From positions 29,269,610-29,333,609 of the forward strand of contig JARWKL010000004.1 in assembly GCA_029961685.1 (NCBI GenBank): 64,000 nt of DNA, in the 5' to 3' direction. The position numbers and the translations under genes were made by a program. The stretch is from Aristolochia californica. Its lineage: Eukaryota > Streptophyta > Magnoliopsida > Piperales > Aristolochiaceae. Shown piece by piece: positions 41,370 through 53,658 of this stretch (its first letter is position 1; every line of letters starts with the position of its first letter). The notes under the pieces are model-generated. The model was not told the DNA's origin. It did not search any database and was given only the letters and a program-made list of their open reading frames with translations.

Positions 41370-44051
41370 GTTGTATACTTTTTTCGTAAATCGAAGCTTG
41401 AGTTTTCATTTTCCCTTCATCTCATAAGAAAATAGAGATAAAAGGCAAATAGATCACAACAAAATGAAAATTTTAGAGTTTTTGTATGGAAAGAATTCAA
41501 AGCAATAAACAAATGTAAGTAAAGAAATTTTATTTATACACCACAAAGGAACACAAAAGTTTTTTTGTTCAAGTTTGGGAAATTCCACTAGTTCAACCCT
41601 AATAGCTCGGAATTTTATAAGAAAGAGATTTTTCTACACATGTTTTAAAAAATAGATATGCATGCTTGAAACATATTAAAGATGCAAATTACCTATGGAT
41701 ACAAACCTTTTAAAGAGAATAACTTTAAATTCTCAAGTGAACGTGCGGTGGGATATTTACCCCAGTCAAACAAGCCAGTATTTTGCCCATTTAGAAAAAG
41801 TTGACCTAACGATCATAGATGATTGTAAAGTGATTGATGATGCGTAATGGGCTATATTTTTGTAAGGAATGACTTATGGATTGGGAGTCAACACTCAATA
41901 AAAAATCCCCTGCCTCCCTCTTTTCCCGACGAATGAAGAACCTGATATATAAAAACTAGAAAGAGTTTACAATCCCTAAAAATCACAGAAACTTTTTGGA
42001 ATTATCTCTCTCTACATTTGTGATTTTTGCTTTTCCATTTTAGATGTATAATTTTTTGTTAAATCAAAGCTTCAGTTTTCACTTTCCCTTCTTCTCGTAA
42101 TAAAAAAAGAGATAACAGGAAAATAGATCACAAGAAAATGAAAATTTTAGAGTTTATGTATGGAAAGAATTCAACGCAATAAGCAAATGTAAGTAAAGAA
42201 AATTTATTCACACACCACAAATGTTTTGTTATCCATGTTTGGGAAATTCCACTAGTTCAACCCTAATAGCTCAGAATTTTATAAGAAAGAGATTTTTCTA
42301 CACAAGTTTATAAAAATGGATATGCATGCTTGAAAGATGATAAAGATGCAGATGACCTATGGATCCAAACATTTTATAGAGAATAATATTAAAGTCCCAA
42401 GTGAACGTGCAGTGGGATATTTACCCGAGTCAAAAGAGCCATTATTTTGTCCATTGACAAAATGCTAATCTAACAATCATAGATGATTGTAAAGTGAATT
42501 ATCTTGCGAAACGGGCTAAATTTTTTTAAAGAATGGCATATGGATTGGTAGTCACCACTCAATTAAAAATCCCATGCCTCCCCCTTTTCTCGACGATTGA
42601 AGAACCTGATATATAAAAACTAAAATGTGTTTACAATCCTTAAAAATTACAGACACTTTTATTAATTATCTCTCTCTAAATTTGTGCATTGTGCATTTCC
42701 ATTTTAGATGTATACTTTTTTTCTTAAATCAAAGCATGTGTTTTCACTTTCCCATAATCTCGTAAACAAAAAAAGAGTTAAAAGTCAAATCGATCACAAC
42801 AAAATGAAAATTTTAGAGTTTATGTATGGAAAGAATTCAAAGAAATAAACAAATGTAAGTACAAAAATTATTCACACATCACAAATTAACACAAAAGTTT
42901 TGTTATCCAAGTATTGGAAATTCCACTAGTTCAACCAAATAACGTGGAATTTTATAAGAAAGAGATTTTTCTACACATGTTTTACAAAATGGATATGCAT
43001 GCTTGAAATATGTTAAAGATACAAATGATCTATGGATCAAAACCTTTAAAGATAATAACTTTAAATTCTCAAGTGAACGTGCGGTGGGATATTTACCCGA
43101 ATCAAACAAGCTATTATTTTCTCCATATACAAAAAGCTGACCTAACGATCATAGATGATTGTAAAGTGATTTATCAGGCATAATGGTCTATATTTTTGTT
43201 AGGAATGACTTATGGATTGGGAGACAACACTCAGGTAAAATTCCGTCGCCACCCCCTTTTCCCAACGATTGCAGAACATGATATATAAAGACTAAAAAGA
43301 GTTTACAATCCCTAAATATTACTGACACTTTTTGGAATTATCTCTCTGTACATTTGTGCAATGTGCATTTCCATTTTCGATGTATATTTTTTTCTTAAAT
43401 CAACCTTGAGTTTTCACTTTCCCTTTATCTCGTAAGAAAATAGAGATAAAAGGCAAATAGATCACAAGAAAAAGAAAATTTTAGATTTGATGTATGGAAA
43501 GAATACAAAGCAATAAACAAATGTAAGCAAAGAAAATTTATTTACACACCACAAATGAACACAAAAGTTTTGTTGTCCAAGTTCTGGAAATTCCACTAGT
43601 TCAACCCTAATAGCTTGGAATTTTATAAGAAAGAGATTTTTCTACGCATGTTTTAAAAAATGGATAAGCATGCTTCAAACAAGTTAAAGATGCAAATGAG
43701 CTATGGATCCAAACCTTATAAAGAGAATAACATTAAATTCTCAAGTGAACGTGCGATAGGATATTTACCCGAGTATAACAAGCCATTATTTTGCCCATTG
43801 ACAAAAAGCAGACTTAACGATCATAAATGATTGTAAATTGATTTATCATGTGTTACGGGCTATAATTTTGTAAGCAATGACTTATGTATTGTGAGTCAAC
43901 ACTCAATTAAAAATCCCCTGCCTCCCCCTTTTCTCGACGATTGCAAAATGAAATAAATAAAAACTAAAAATTGTTTACAATCCAAAAAAATTACAAGCAC
44001 TTTTTTTAGATTTTCTCTTTGTACATTTGTGCATTGTGCATTTCCATTTTA
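41370..44051 (+). repeat. Higher-order unit P-Q-R-S, tetramer 3 (2,682 bp)
   Basis: Landmarks P 41370, Q 42043, R 42707 and S 43379. The P here has the full GGGAAATTCCACTAG, unlike the two tetramers upstream. Q has lost about 10 bases before GTTTTGTTATCC (about 42222), and its spacing is otherwise conserved. Confidence 0.85.
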
Positions 44052-46074
44052 GATGTATACTTTTTTCTTAAATCAAAGCTTGAGTTTTCATTTTCCCTTC
44101 ATCTTGTAAAGAAAAAGAGAGATAAAAAGAAAATACATCACAACAAAATGAAAATTTAAGAGTTTATCTATGGAAAGAATTCAAAGCAATAGACAAATGT
44201 AAGTAAAGAAAATTTATTCACACACCACAAATGAACACAAAGGTTTTGTAATCTATGTTTGGGAAATTTCACTAGTTCAACCCTAATAGCTCTGAATTTT
44301 ATAAGAAAGAGATTTATCTGCACACGTATAAAAAAATAGATATGCTTGCTTGAAAGATTATAAAGATGCAAATGACCTATGGATCCAAACATTTTATAGA
44401 GAATAACATTAAAGTCTCATGTGAACGTGCGGTGCGATATGTACCCGAGTCAAACAAGCCATTATTTTGTCCATTTACAAAAGCTAACCTAAAGATCATA
44501 AATGATTGTAAAGTGATTTATCATGCGTAACGAGCTATATTTTTGTAAGGAATGACATATGAATTAGTAGTCAACACTGAGTTAAAAATCCCCTGTCTCC
44601 CCCTTTTCTCGATGATTGCAGAGCCTGATATATAAAAACTAAAATGTCTATACAATCCCTAAAAATTACAGACACTTTTATCAATTATCTCTCTCTACAT
44701 TTGTGCATTGTGCATTTCCATTTTAGATGTATACTTTTTTCTTAAATCAAAGCTTGTGTTTTCACTTTCCCTTAATCTCGTAAAAAAAAAAGAGATAAAA
44801 GGCAAATTGATCACAACAAAATGAAAATTTTAGAGTTTAAGTATGGAAATAATTCAAAGCAATAAAAAAATTTAAGTAAATAAAATTTATTCACACATCA
44901 CAAATGAACACAAAATTTTTGTTATCGGAGTTTTGAAAATTCCACTAGTTCAACCCTAATAGCTTGGAATTTTATAAGAAAGAGATTTTTCTACACATGT
45001 TTTACAAAATGGGTATGCATGCTTGAAACATGTTAAAGATACATATACCTATGGGCCAAAACCTTTTAAACATAATAACATTAAATTCTCAAGTGAACGT
45101 GCGGTGGGATATTTACCCGTATAAAACAAGCTATTATTTTGCCTACTTACAAAATGTAAACCTAACGATTATAGATGATTGTAAAGTGATTTATCATGCA
45201 TAATGAGCCATATTTGTGTTAGGAATGACTAATGGATTCGGAGTCAACACTCAGTTAAATTTCCCCTGCCTCCCCTTTTTTCCAACGATTGCAGAACCTG
45301 ATATATAAAACCTAAAAAGAGTTTACAATCCCTAAATATTATAGACACTTTTTGGAATTATCTCTCTATACATTTGTGCATTGTGCATTTTCCATTTTAG
45401 AAGTATACTTTTTTGTTAAATAAAAACTTGAGTTTTCACTTTCCCTTCATCTCGTAAACAAAAAAAGAGATAAAAGGCAAATAGATCACAATGAATGAAA
45501 GTTTTAGAGTTTATATACGGAAAGAATTTAAAGAAAAAAACAAATGTAAGTAAAGAAAATTTATTCACACACCACAAATGAACACAAAAGTTTTGTTATC
45601 CAAGTTTTGGAAATTCCACTAGTTCAACCCTAATAGCTCGGAATATTATAAGAAAGAGATATTTCTATACATGTTTTAAAAAATGGATATGCTTTTTTAA
45701 AACATGTTAAAGATGCAAATGACCTATGGATCCAAACCTTTTAAAGAGAATAACATTAAATTCTCATGTGAACGTGCGTAGAGATATTTTCCCGAGTCAA
45801 ATAAGCCATTATTTTACCCATTTACAAAAAGTTGACCTAACGATCATAGATGATTGTAAATTGATTTATCATGTGTGATGGGCTATATTTTTGTAAGCAA
45901 TGACTTATGGATTGTGAGTCAACACTCAGTTAAAAATCCCCCGCCTCCCCCTTTTCTCGACGATTGCAAAACCAGATAAATAAAAACTAAAAAGATTTTA
46001 CAATCCAAAAAAATTACAGACACTTTTTTTAGATTTTCTCTCTGTACATTTCTGCATTGTGCATTTCCATTTTA
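44052..46074 (+). repeat. Contracted higher-order unit (P/Q)-R-S (2,023 bp)
   Basis: Landmarks 44052 (hybrid), R 44726 and S 45400. The first monomer begins as P (AAATAAATAAAAAC at about 43953, TTTAGATTTTCTC, CATTTTCCCTTCATC) and ends as Q (GAAAATACATCAC at about 44132, TTTTGTAATCTATG at 44245, AAACATTTTATAGAG, GTCTCATGTGAAC). One monomer was lost by an in-register P/Q exchange at about 44.10-44.13 kb. Confidence 0.85.
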
Positions 46075-46933
46075 TATGTATACTTTTTTCTTAAATCAAA
46101 GCTTGAGTTTTCATTTTCCCTTCATCTTGTAAACCAAAAAAGAGATAAAAGGAAAATACATCACCACAAAATGAAACTTTTAGAGTTTATGTATTGAAAG
46201 AATTCAAAGCAATAAACAAATGTAAGTAAAGAAAATTTATTCACACACCACAAATGAACACAAACGTTTTGTAATCTATGTTTGGGAAATTCCACTAGTT
46301 CAACCCTAATAGCTCCGAAATTTATAAGAAAGAGATTTATCTACACATGTTTAAAAAAATGGATATGCTTGCTTGAAAGATTATAAAGATGCAAATGACC
46401 TATGGATCCAAACATTTTATAACATTAAAGTCTCATGTGAATGTGCAGTGCGATATGTACCCGAGTCAAACAAGCCATTATTGTGTCTATTTACAAAAGC
46501 TAACCTAAAGATCATAAATGATTGTAAAGTGATTTATCATGCGTAACGGGCTATATTTTTGTAAGGAATGACATATAGATTGGTAGTCAACACTCAGTTA
46601 AAAATCACCCACCTCCCCCTTTTCCCAACAATTGCAGAAACCTGATATATAAAAACTAAAAAGGGATTTGAATCCCTAAATATTACATACACGTTTTGGA
46701 ATTATCTCTCTCTACATTTGTGCATTGTGCATTTCCATTTTAGATGTATACTTTTTTCGTAAATCAAATCTTGTGTTTTAACTTTCACTTCATCTCGTAA
46801 ACAATAAAAGAGATAAAAGGCAAATAGATCACAACAAAATGAAAAATCTAGAGTTTATATATGGAAAGAATATAAAGTAATAAACAAATGTAATTAAATA
46901 AAATTTATTCACACACCACAAATGAACACAAAA
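46075..46933 (+). repeat. Truncated last unit of the P-Q-R-S block
   Basis: A second P/Q hybrid (landmark 46075; TTTAGATTTTCTC left, TTTTGTAATCTATG right at about 46268), followed by an S-like monomer start (CCCAACAATTGCAG at about 46624, AAATATTACA) that breaks off at the 46.93 kb junction. The higher-order pattern does not continue beyond it. Confidence 0.75.
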
Positions 46934-46964
46934 TCTTTTTGTGCATTGTGCATTTCAATTTTAG
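46744..46964 (+). repeat. Truncated monomer, 221 bp landmark interval
   Basis: At about 46934 the sequence AACACAAAATC passes directly into TTTTTGTGCATTGTG, which belongs to the front of the next monomer. The landmark interval falls to 221 bp, so about 450 bp are missing compared with a full monomer (equally, 221 bp are extra relative to one monomer). The two parental sites share a short T-rich stretch ending in TTTTG. Confidence 0.9.
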
Positions 46965-49900
46965 ATGTATACTTTTTTCTTAAATCAAAGCTTGAGTTTT
47001 CACTTTCCCTTCATCTCGTAAACTAAAAAAGAGATAAAAGGCAAATAGATCACAACAAAAAGAAAATTTTAAAGTTTATGTATCGAAAGAATTCAAAGCA
47101 CTAAACAATATGTAAGTAAAGAAAATTTATTCACACACGACATAAGAACACAAATGTTTTATTATCCAAGTTTTCAAAATTTCACTAGTTCAACCTTATT
47201 AGCTCGAAATTTAATAAGAAAGAGATATTTCTACACATGTGTTAAAAAATGATTATGCATGGTTGAAACTAGCTCAAAACGTAAATGACCTACAGATCCA
47301 AACCTTTTAAATAGAATAACATTAAATTCTTATATGAACGTGCGGTGGGATATTTACCCGAGTCCAACAAGCAATTATTTTCCCTATTTACAAAAAGTTG
47401 ACCTAACGATCATAGATGATTATAATGTGATTTATCATGCGTAATGGGCTATATTTTTGTTAGGATGACTTATGGATTGGGAGTCAACACTATATTAAAA
47501 ATCCCATGCCTCCCCCTTTTCCCGACTATTGTAGAACCGGATATAAAAAAACTAAAAAGAGTTTACAATCCCTAAAATTTACAGAAACTTTTTGGAATTA
47601 TCTCTCTTTACATTTGTGCATTGTACATTTCAATTCTTTTTTCTTAAATCAACGATTGAGTTTTCACTTTCCCATCATCTCGAAAAGAAAAAAAGAGATA
47701 AAAGCCAAATAGATCACAACAAAATGAAAATTTTAGATTTTATATATAGAAAGAATTTAAAGAAATAAACAAATGTAAGTAAAGAAAATTTATTCACATG
47801 CCACAAATGAACACAAAAGTTTTGTTATCCAAATTTGGAAAATTCCACTAGTTCAACCCTAATAGCTCAGAATTTTATAAGAAAGAGATTATTCTACACA
47901 AGTTTTAAAAAATGGATGTGCATGCTTGAAAAGAGATAGAGATTGAAATGACCTATGGATCAAAACCTTTTAAAGAGAATAACATTAAATTCTAGAGTGA
48001 ACGAGCGGTGGGATATTTAACAGCGTCAAACAAGCCATTTTTTTGCCCATTTACAAAAAGCTGACCTAACGATCATAGATGATTGTAAAGTGATTTATCA
48101 TGCGTAACGGGCTATATTTTTGTAAGGAATGACTTATGGATTGGGAGTCAACACTCAATAAAAAATCCCCCACCTCCCCCTTTTCCCAACGATTGCAGAA
48201 CCTGATATATAAAAACTAAAAAGAGTTTACAATTCCTAAATATAACAAACACTTTTTGGAAGTATCTCTCTACATTTTCGCATTGTACCTTTCCATTTTA
48301 GATGTATAGTTTTTTCTTAAATCAATACTTCAGTTTTCACATTCCCTTCATCTCGTCAACAAAAAAAGGAGATAAAAGGCGAATAGATCACAACAAAATG
48401 AAAACTTTAGAGTTTATATATGGAAAGAATTTAAAACAATAAACAAATCTACGTAAAAAAAATTTATCCACACACCACAAATGAACACAAAAGTTTTTTC
48501 ATCCAAGTTTGGGAAATTCCACTAGTTCAACCCTAATAGCTCGAAATTTTATAAGAAAAAGATTTTTCTACACATGTTTTAAAAAATGGATATGAATGCT
48601 TGAAACATGTTAAAGATGCAAATGACCTATGGATCCAAACCTTTTAAAGAGAATAACATAAAGTTCTCAAGTGAACGTGCGGTGGGATATTTACCCGAGT
48701 CACACATGCCATTACTTTGCCCTTTTACAAAAACCTGACCTAATGATCATAGATGATTTAAAGTGATTTATCTTGCGTAACGGGTTATATTTTTTTAAGA
48801 AATGACTTATGGATTGGGAGTCAACACTCAGTTAAAATCCCCTGCCTCCCCCTTGCAAAACCTAATATACAAAAACTACAAAGAGTTTACAATCCCTAAA
48901 AATTACAGACACTTTTTGGAATTATCTCTGTCTACAGTTGTGCATTGTGCATTTGAATTTTAGTGGTATACTTTTTTCTTAAATTAAAGCTTGAGTTTTC
49001 ACTTTCCCTTCATCTCGAAAACAAGAAAAGAGATAAAAGGCAAATAGATCAAAAGAAAATGAAAATTTTGGAGTTTATGTATGGAAAGAATTCAAAGCAA
49101 TAAACAAATGTAAGTAAAGAAAATGTATTCACAGACCACAAATGAACACAAAAGTTTTGTTATCCAAGTTTGGGAAATTCCACTTGTTCAACTTTAATAG
49201 CTCAAAATTTTATAAGAAAATGATTTTTCTACACATGTTTTAAAAAATGGTTATGCATGCTCGAAACATGTTAAAAATGCAAATGACCTATGGATGCAAC
49301 CCTATTAAAGAGAAAACATTAAATTCTCAAGTGAACGTGTGGTGGGATATTTGCCCGAGTCAAACAAGCCATTATTTTGCCTATTTACAAAAAGCTGACC
49401 TACTGATCATAGATGATTGTAAAGTGATTTATCATGCGTAACAGGCAATTTTATTGTAAGGAATGACTTATGGATTGGGAGTCAACACTTAGGTAAAAAT
49501 CCCCCGCCTCCCCATTTTCCCGATGATTGCAGAACCTGATACATAAAAACTAAAATCAGTTTACAATCCCTAAATATTACAGACACATTTTGGAATTATC
49601 TCTCTCTACATTTCTGCATTGTGCATTTCCATTTTAGATGTATACTTTTTTCTTAAATTAAAGCTTGAGTTTTCACTTTCCCTTCATCTCATAAACCAAA
49701 AAAATAGAAAAAAGGCAAATAGATCACAACAAAATGAAAATTTTAGAGTTTATGAATGGAAAGAATTTAAACCAATAAACAAATGCATGTAAAGAAAATT
49801 TATTCACACACCACAAATGAACACAAGAGTTTTCTTATCCAAGATATGGAAATTTCACCAGTTCAACACTAATAGCTCTGAATTTTATAAAAAAGGGATA

Positions 49901-50310
49901 TTTTAACACATGTTTTAAAAATTGGGTATGCATGCTTGAAACAAGTTAAAGTTGCAAATGACCTATGAATCCAAACCTTTTAATGAGAATAACATTAAAT
50001 TATCAAGTGAACGTGCGGTGGGATATTTACCAGAGTCAAATAAGCCATTATTTTTCCCATTTACAAAAAGCTGACCTAACGGTCATAGATGATTGTAAAT
50101 TGATTTATCATGTGTAACCGGCTATATTTTTTTAAGGATTGACTTATGGATTGGGAGTCAACACCTAGTTAAAAATCCTTTGCCTCCCCCTTTTTTCGTC
50201 GATTGCAGAACCTAATATATAAAAACTAGAAAAAGTTTACAATCCCTAAAAATTACAAAGACTTTTTGGAATTATCTCTCTACATTTTTGCATTGTGCAT
50301 TTCCATTTTT
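46965..50310 (+). repeat. Array block: ordinary monomers
   Basis: Landmarks 46964, ~47635 (site deleted), 48301, 48963 and 49637. They carry the downstream-subfamily variants but not the P/Q/R/S or C/A/B marker sets. Small deletions lie near 47635 and 48853 (part of the pyrimidine tract). No gene is seen. Confidence 0.85.
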
Positions 50311-50963
50311 GATGTGTACTTTTTCCTTAAATCAAAACTCTAGTTTTTATTTTCCCTTCGTCTTGTAAACAAAAAAAGAGATAAAAGGCAAATAGATCAC
50401 TAAAAAATGAAAATTTTAGAGTTTATGAATAGAAAGAATATAAAGCAATAAAAAATGTAAGTAAAGAAAATTTATGCACACAACACAAATGAACAAAAAA
50501 GTTTTGTCATCCAAGTTTTAAAAATTCCACTAGATCAACCCTAATCGCTTGGAATTTTATAAGAAAGAGATTTTTGTACACATGTTTTAAAAAATGGATA
50601 TGCATGCTTGAAAGATGTTAAAGATGCCAATGACCTATGGATCAAAAACTTTTAAAAAGAATAACATTAAATTCTAAAGAGAACGTGCGGTGGGATATTT
50701 ACCCGAGTCAAACAAGACATTATTTTGCCCATTTTCCAAAAGCTAACCTAATGATCATAGATTATTGTAAAGTGATTTATCATGCGTAATGGGCTACATT
50801 TTTGTAAGCAATGACTTATGGATTGGGAGTCCACACTCAGTTAAAAATCCCATACCTCTCCATTTTCCCGACGATTGCTGAACCTGATAAATAAAAGCTA
50901 AAAAGAGTTTACAATCCCTAAATATTACAAAAAAATTTTGGAATTATCTCTTTGTATATTTGT
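50311..50963 (+). repeat. First C-type monomer of the C-A-B higher-order block
   Basis: C is marked by GATGTGTACTTTTTCCTTAAA (50311), CCTTCGTCTTGTAAAC, TTTTGTCATCC and AATCGCTTGG. It is followed by an A monomer (GTGCATATTGC at 50962). Confidence 0.8.
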
Positions 50964-52292
50964 GCATATTGCATTTCCATTTTAGATGTATACTCTTTTC
51001 TTAAATGAAAGCTTGAGTTTTCATTTTCCCTTCATCTCGTAAGCAAAATAAGAGATAAAAGGGAAAAAGATCCCATCAAAATGAAAATTTTAGAGTTTAT
51101 GTATGGAAAGAATTCAAAGCAATAAACAAATGTAAGTAAAGAAAATTTATTCACACATCACAAAAGAACACAAAAGTATTTTTATCCAAGTTAAGGAAAT
51201 TCCATTAGTTCAACCCTAATAGCTCAGAATTTTATAAGAAAGAGAGTTTTCTACACATGTTTGAAAAAATGGATATGCATGCTAAAAACATGTTAAAGAT
51301 AAAAATGACCTATGGATCAAAACCTTTTAAAGAGAATAATATTAAATTCTCATGTGCATGTGCGGTTGGATATTTACTTGAGTTAAACAAGCCATTATTT
51401 TGCTCATTTACAAAAAGCTAACCTAACGATCATAGATGATTGTAAAGCGATTTATCATGGGTAATATGCTATTTTTTATTTAGGAATGACTAATGGATTG
51501 GGAGTCAACACTGAGTTAAAAATCCCAAGCCTCCCTCTTTTCCCATCAATTGTTGAACCTGATATATTAAAACTAAAAAAAGTTTACAATCCCTAAAAAT
51601 TACAAACACATTTTGGAATTATCTCTCTCTATATTTGTGCATTGTGCATTTCAATTTTAGATGTATAATTTTTTCTCAAATCAAAGCTTGAGTTTTCAGT
51701 TTCCCTTCATCTCGTAAACAAAAAAAGACATAAAAGGTAAATAGATCACAACAAAATGAAAATTTTAGAGTTTATGTATGGAAATAATTCAAAGAAATAA
51801 ACAAATGTAAGTAAAGAATATTAATTCACACACCACAAAGGAACACAAAAGTTAGGTTATCCAAGTTTTGGAAATTCCACCAATTCAACTATAATAACTC
51901 TGAATTTTATAAGAAAGAGATTTTTCTACACATATTTGAAAAAATAGATATGAATGCTTGAAACATATTAACAATACAAATGACCTATGGATCCAAACCT
52001 TTTAAAGAGAATAACATTAAATTATCAAGTGAACGTGCGGTGGGATATTTACTTGGGTGAAATAAGCCATTATTTTTCCCATTTACAAAAAGCTAACCTA
52101 CCGGTCGTTGATGATTGTAAATTGATTTATCATGTGTAACCGGCTATATTTTTTTAAGGATTGACTTATGGATTGGGAGTCAACACCTAGTTAAAAATCC
52201 TCTGCTTCCCCCTTTTCGACAATTGCAGATCCTAATATATAAAAACTGGAAAAATTTTACAATCCCTAAAAATTACAAAGACTTTTTGGAAT
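50964..52292 (+). repeat. 1,329 bp block, copy 1 of an out-of-register tandem duplication
   Basis: Runs from GCATATTGC inside an A monomer, through B, to CTTTTTGGAAT inside a C monomer. It repeats with a constant offset of 1,329 bp (checked at 51061/52390 and 51660/52989). A few substitutions separate the copies (for example 51677 C versus 53006 G in the TTTTCTNAAATC motif). The unit is about 19 bp short of two monomers because the join removed the stretch between GGAAT and GCATATTG. Confidence 0.95.
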
Positions 52293-53621
52293 GCATATTG
52301 CGTTTCCATTTTAGATGTATACTCTTTTCTTAAATGAAAGCTTGAGTTTTCATTTTCCCATCATCTCGTAAGCAAAATAAGAGATAAAAGGGAAAAAGAT
52401 CCCATCAAAATGAAAATTTTAGAGTTTATGTATGGAAAGAATTCAAAGCAATAAACAAATGTAAGTAAAGAAAATTTATTCACACATCACAAAAGAACAC
52501 AAAAGTATTTTTATCCAAGTTAAGGAAATTCCATTAGTTCAACCCTAATAGCTCAGAATTTTATAAGAAAGAGAGTTTTCTACACATGTTTGAAAAAATG
52601 GATATGCATGCTAAAAACATGTTAAAGATAAAAATGACCTATGGATCAAAACCTTTTAAAGAGAATAATATTAAATTCTCATGTGCATGTGCGGTTGGAT
52701 ATTTACTTGAGTTAAACAAGCCATTATTTTGCTCATTTACAAAAAGCTAACCTAACGATCGTAGATGATTGTAAAGCGATTTATCATGGGTAATATGCTA
52801 TTTTTTATTTAGGAATGACTAATGGATTGGGAGTCAACACTGAGTTAAAAATCCCAAGCCTCCCTCTTTTCCCATCGATTGTTGAACCTGATATATTAAA
52901 ACTAAAAAAAGTTTACAATCCCTAAAAATTACAAACACATTTTGGAATTATCTCTCTCTATATTTGTGCATTGTGCATTTCAATTTTAGATGTATAATTT
53001 TTTCTGAAATCAAAGCTTGAGTTTTCAGTTTCCCTTCATCTCGTAAACAAAAAAAGACATAAAAGGTAAATAGATCACAACAACATGAAAACTTTAGAGT
53101 TTATGTATGGAAATAATTCAAAGAAATAAACAAATGTAAGTAAAGAATATTAATTCACACACCACAAAGGAACACAAAAGTTAGGTTATCCAAGTTTTGG
53201 AAATTCCACCAGTTCAACTATAATAACTCTGAATTTTATAAGAAAGAGATTTTTCTACACATATTTGAAAAAATAGATATGGATGCTTGAAACATATTAA
53301 CAATACAAATGACCTATGGATCCATACCTTTTAAAGAGAATAACATTAAATTATCAAGTGAACGTGCGGTGGGATATTTACTTGGGTGAAATAAGCCATT
53401 ATTTTTCCCATTTACAAAAAGCTAACCTACCGGTCGTTGATGATTGTAAATTGATTTATCATGTGTAACCGGCTATATTTTTTTAAGGATTGACTTATGG
53501 ATTGGGAGTCAACACCTAGTTAAAAATCCTCTGCTTCCCCCTTTTCGACAATTGCAGATCCTAATATATAAAAACTGGAAAAATTTTACAATCCCTAAAA
53601 ATTACAAAGACTTTTTGGAAT
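52293..53621 (+). repeat. 1,329 bp block, copy 2
   Basis: Near-identical to the preceding block. It starts directly after GGAAT at the aberrant C/A junction (52292/52293), and at 53621 the native C monomer continues as TATCTCTCTAGA. This identifies copy 2's right end as the original arrangement and the 52292 join as the new one. Confidence 0.95.
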
Positions 53622-53658
53622 TATCTCTCTAGATTTTGCATTGTGCATTTCCATTTTT

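Noticed and set aside
52293..53621. Assembly artefact as the explanation of the near-identical blocks
   Set aside because: Not excluded, but each pair has real substitutions and a specific junction. Only raw reads could decide, so it is kept as a stated alternative rather than as a finding.
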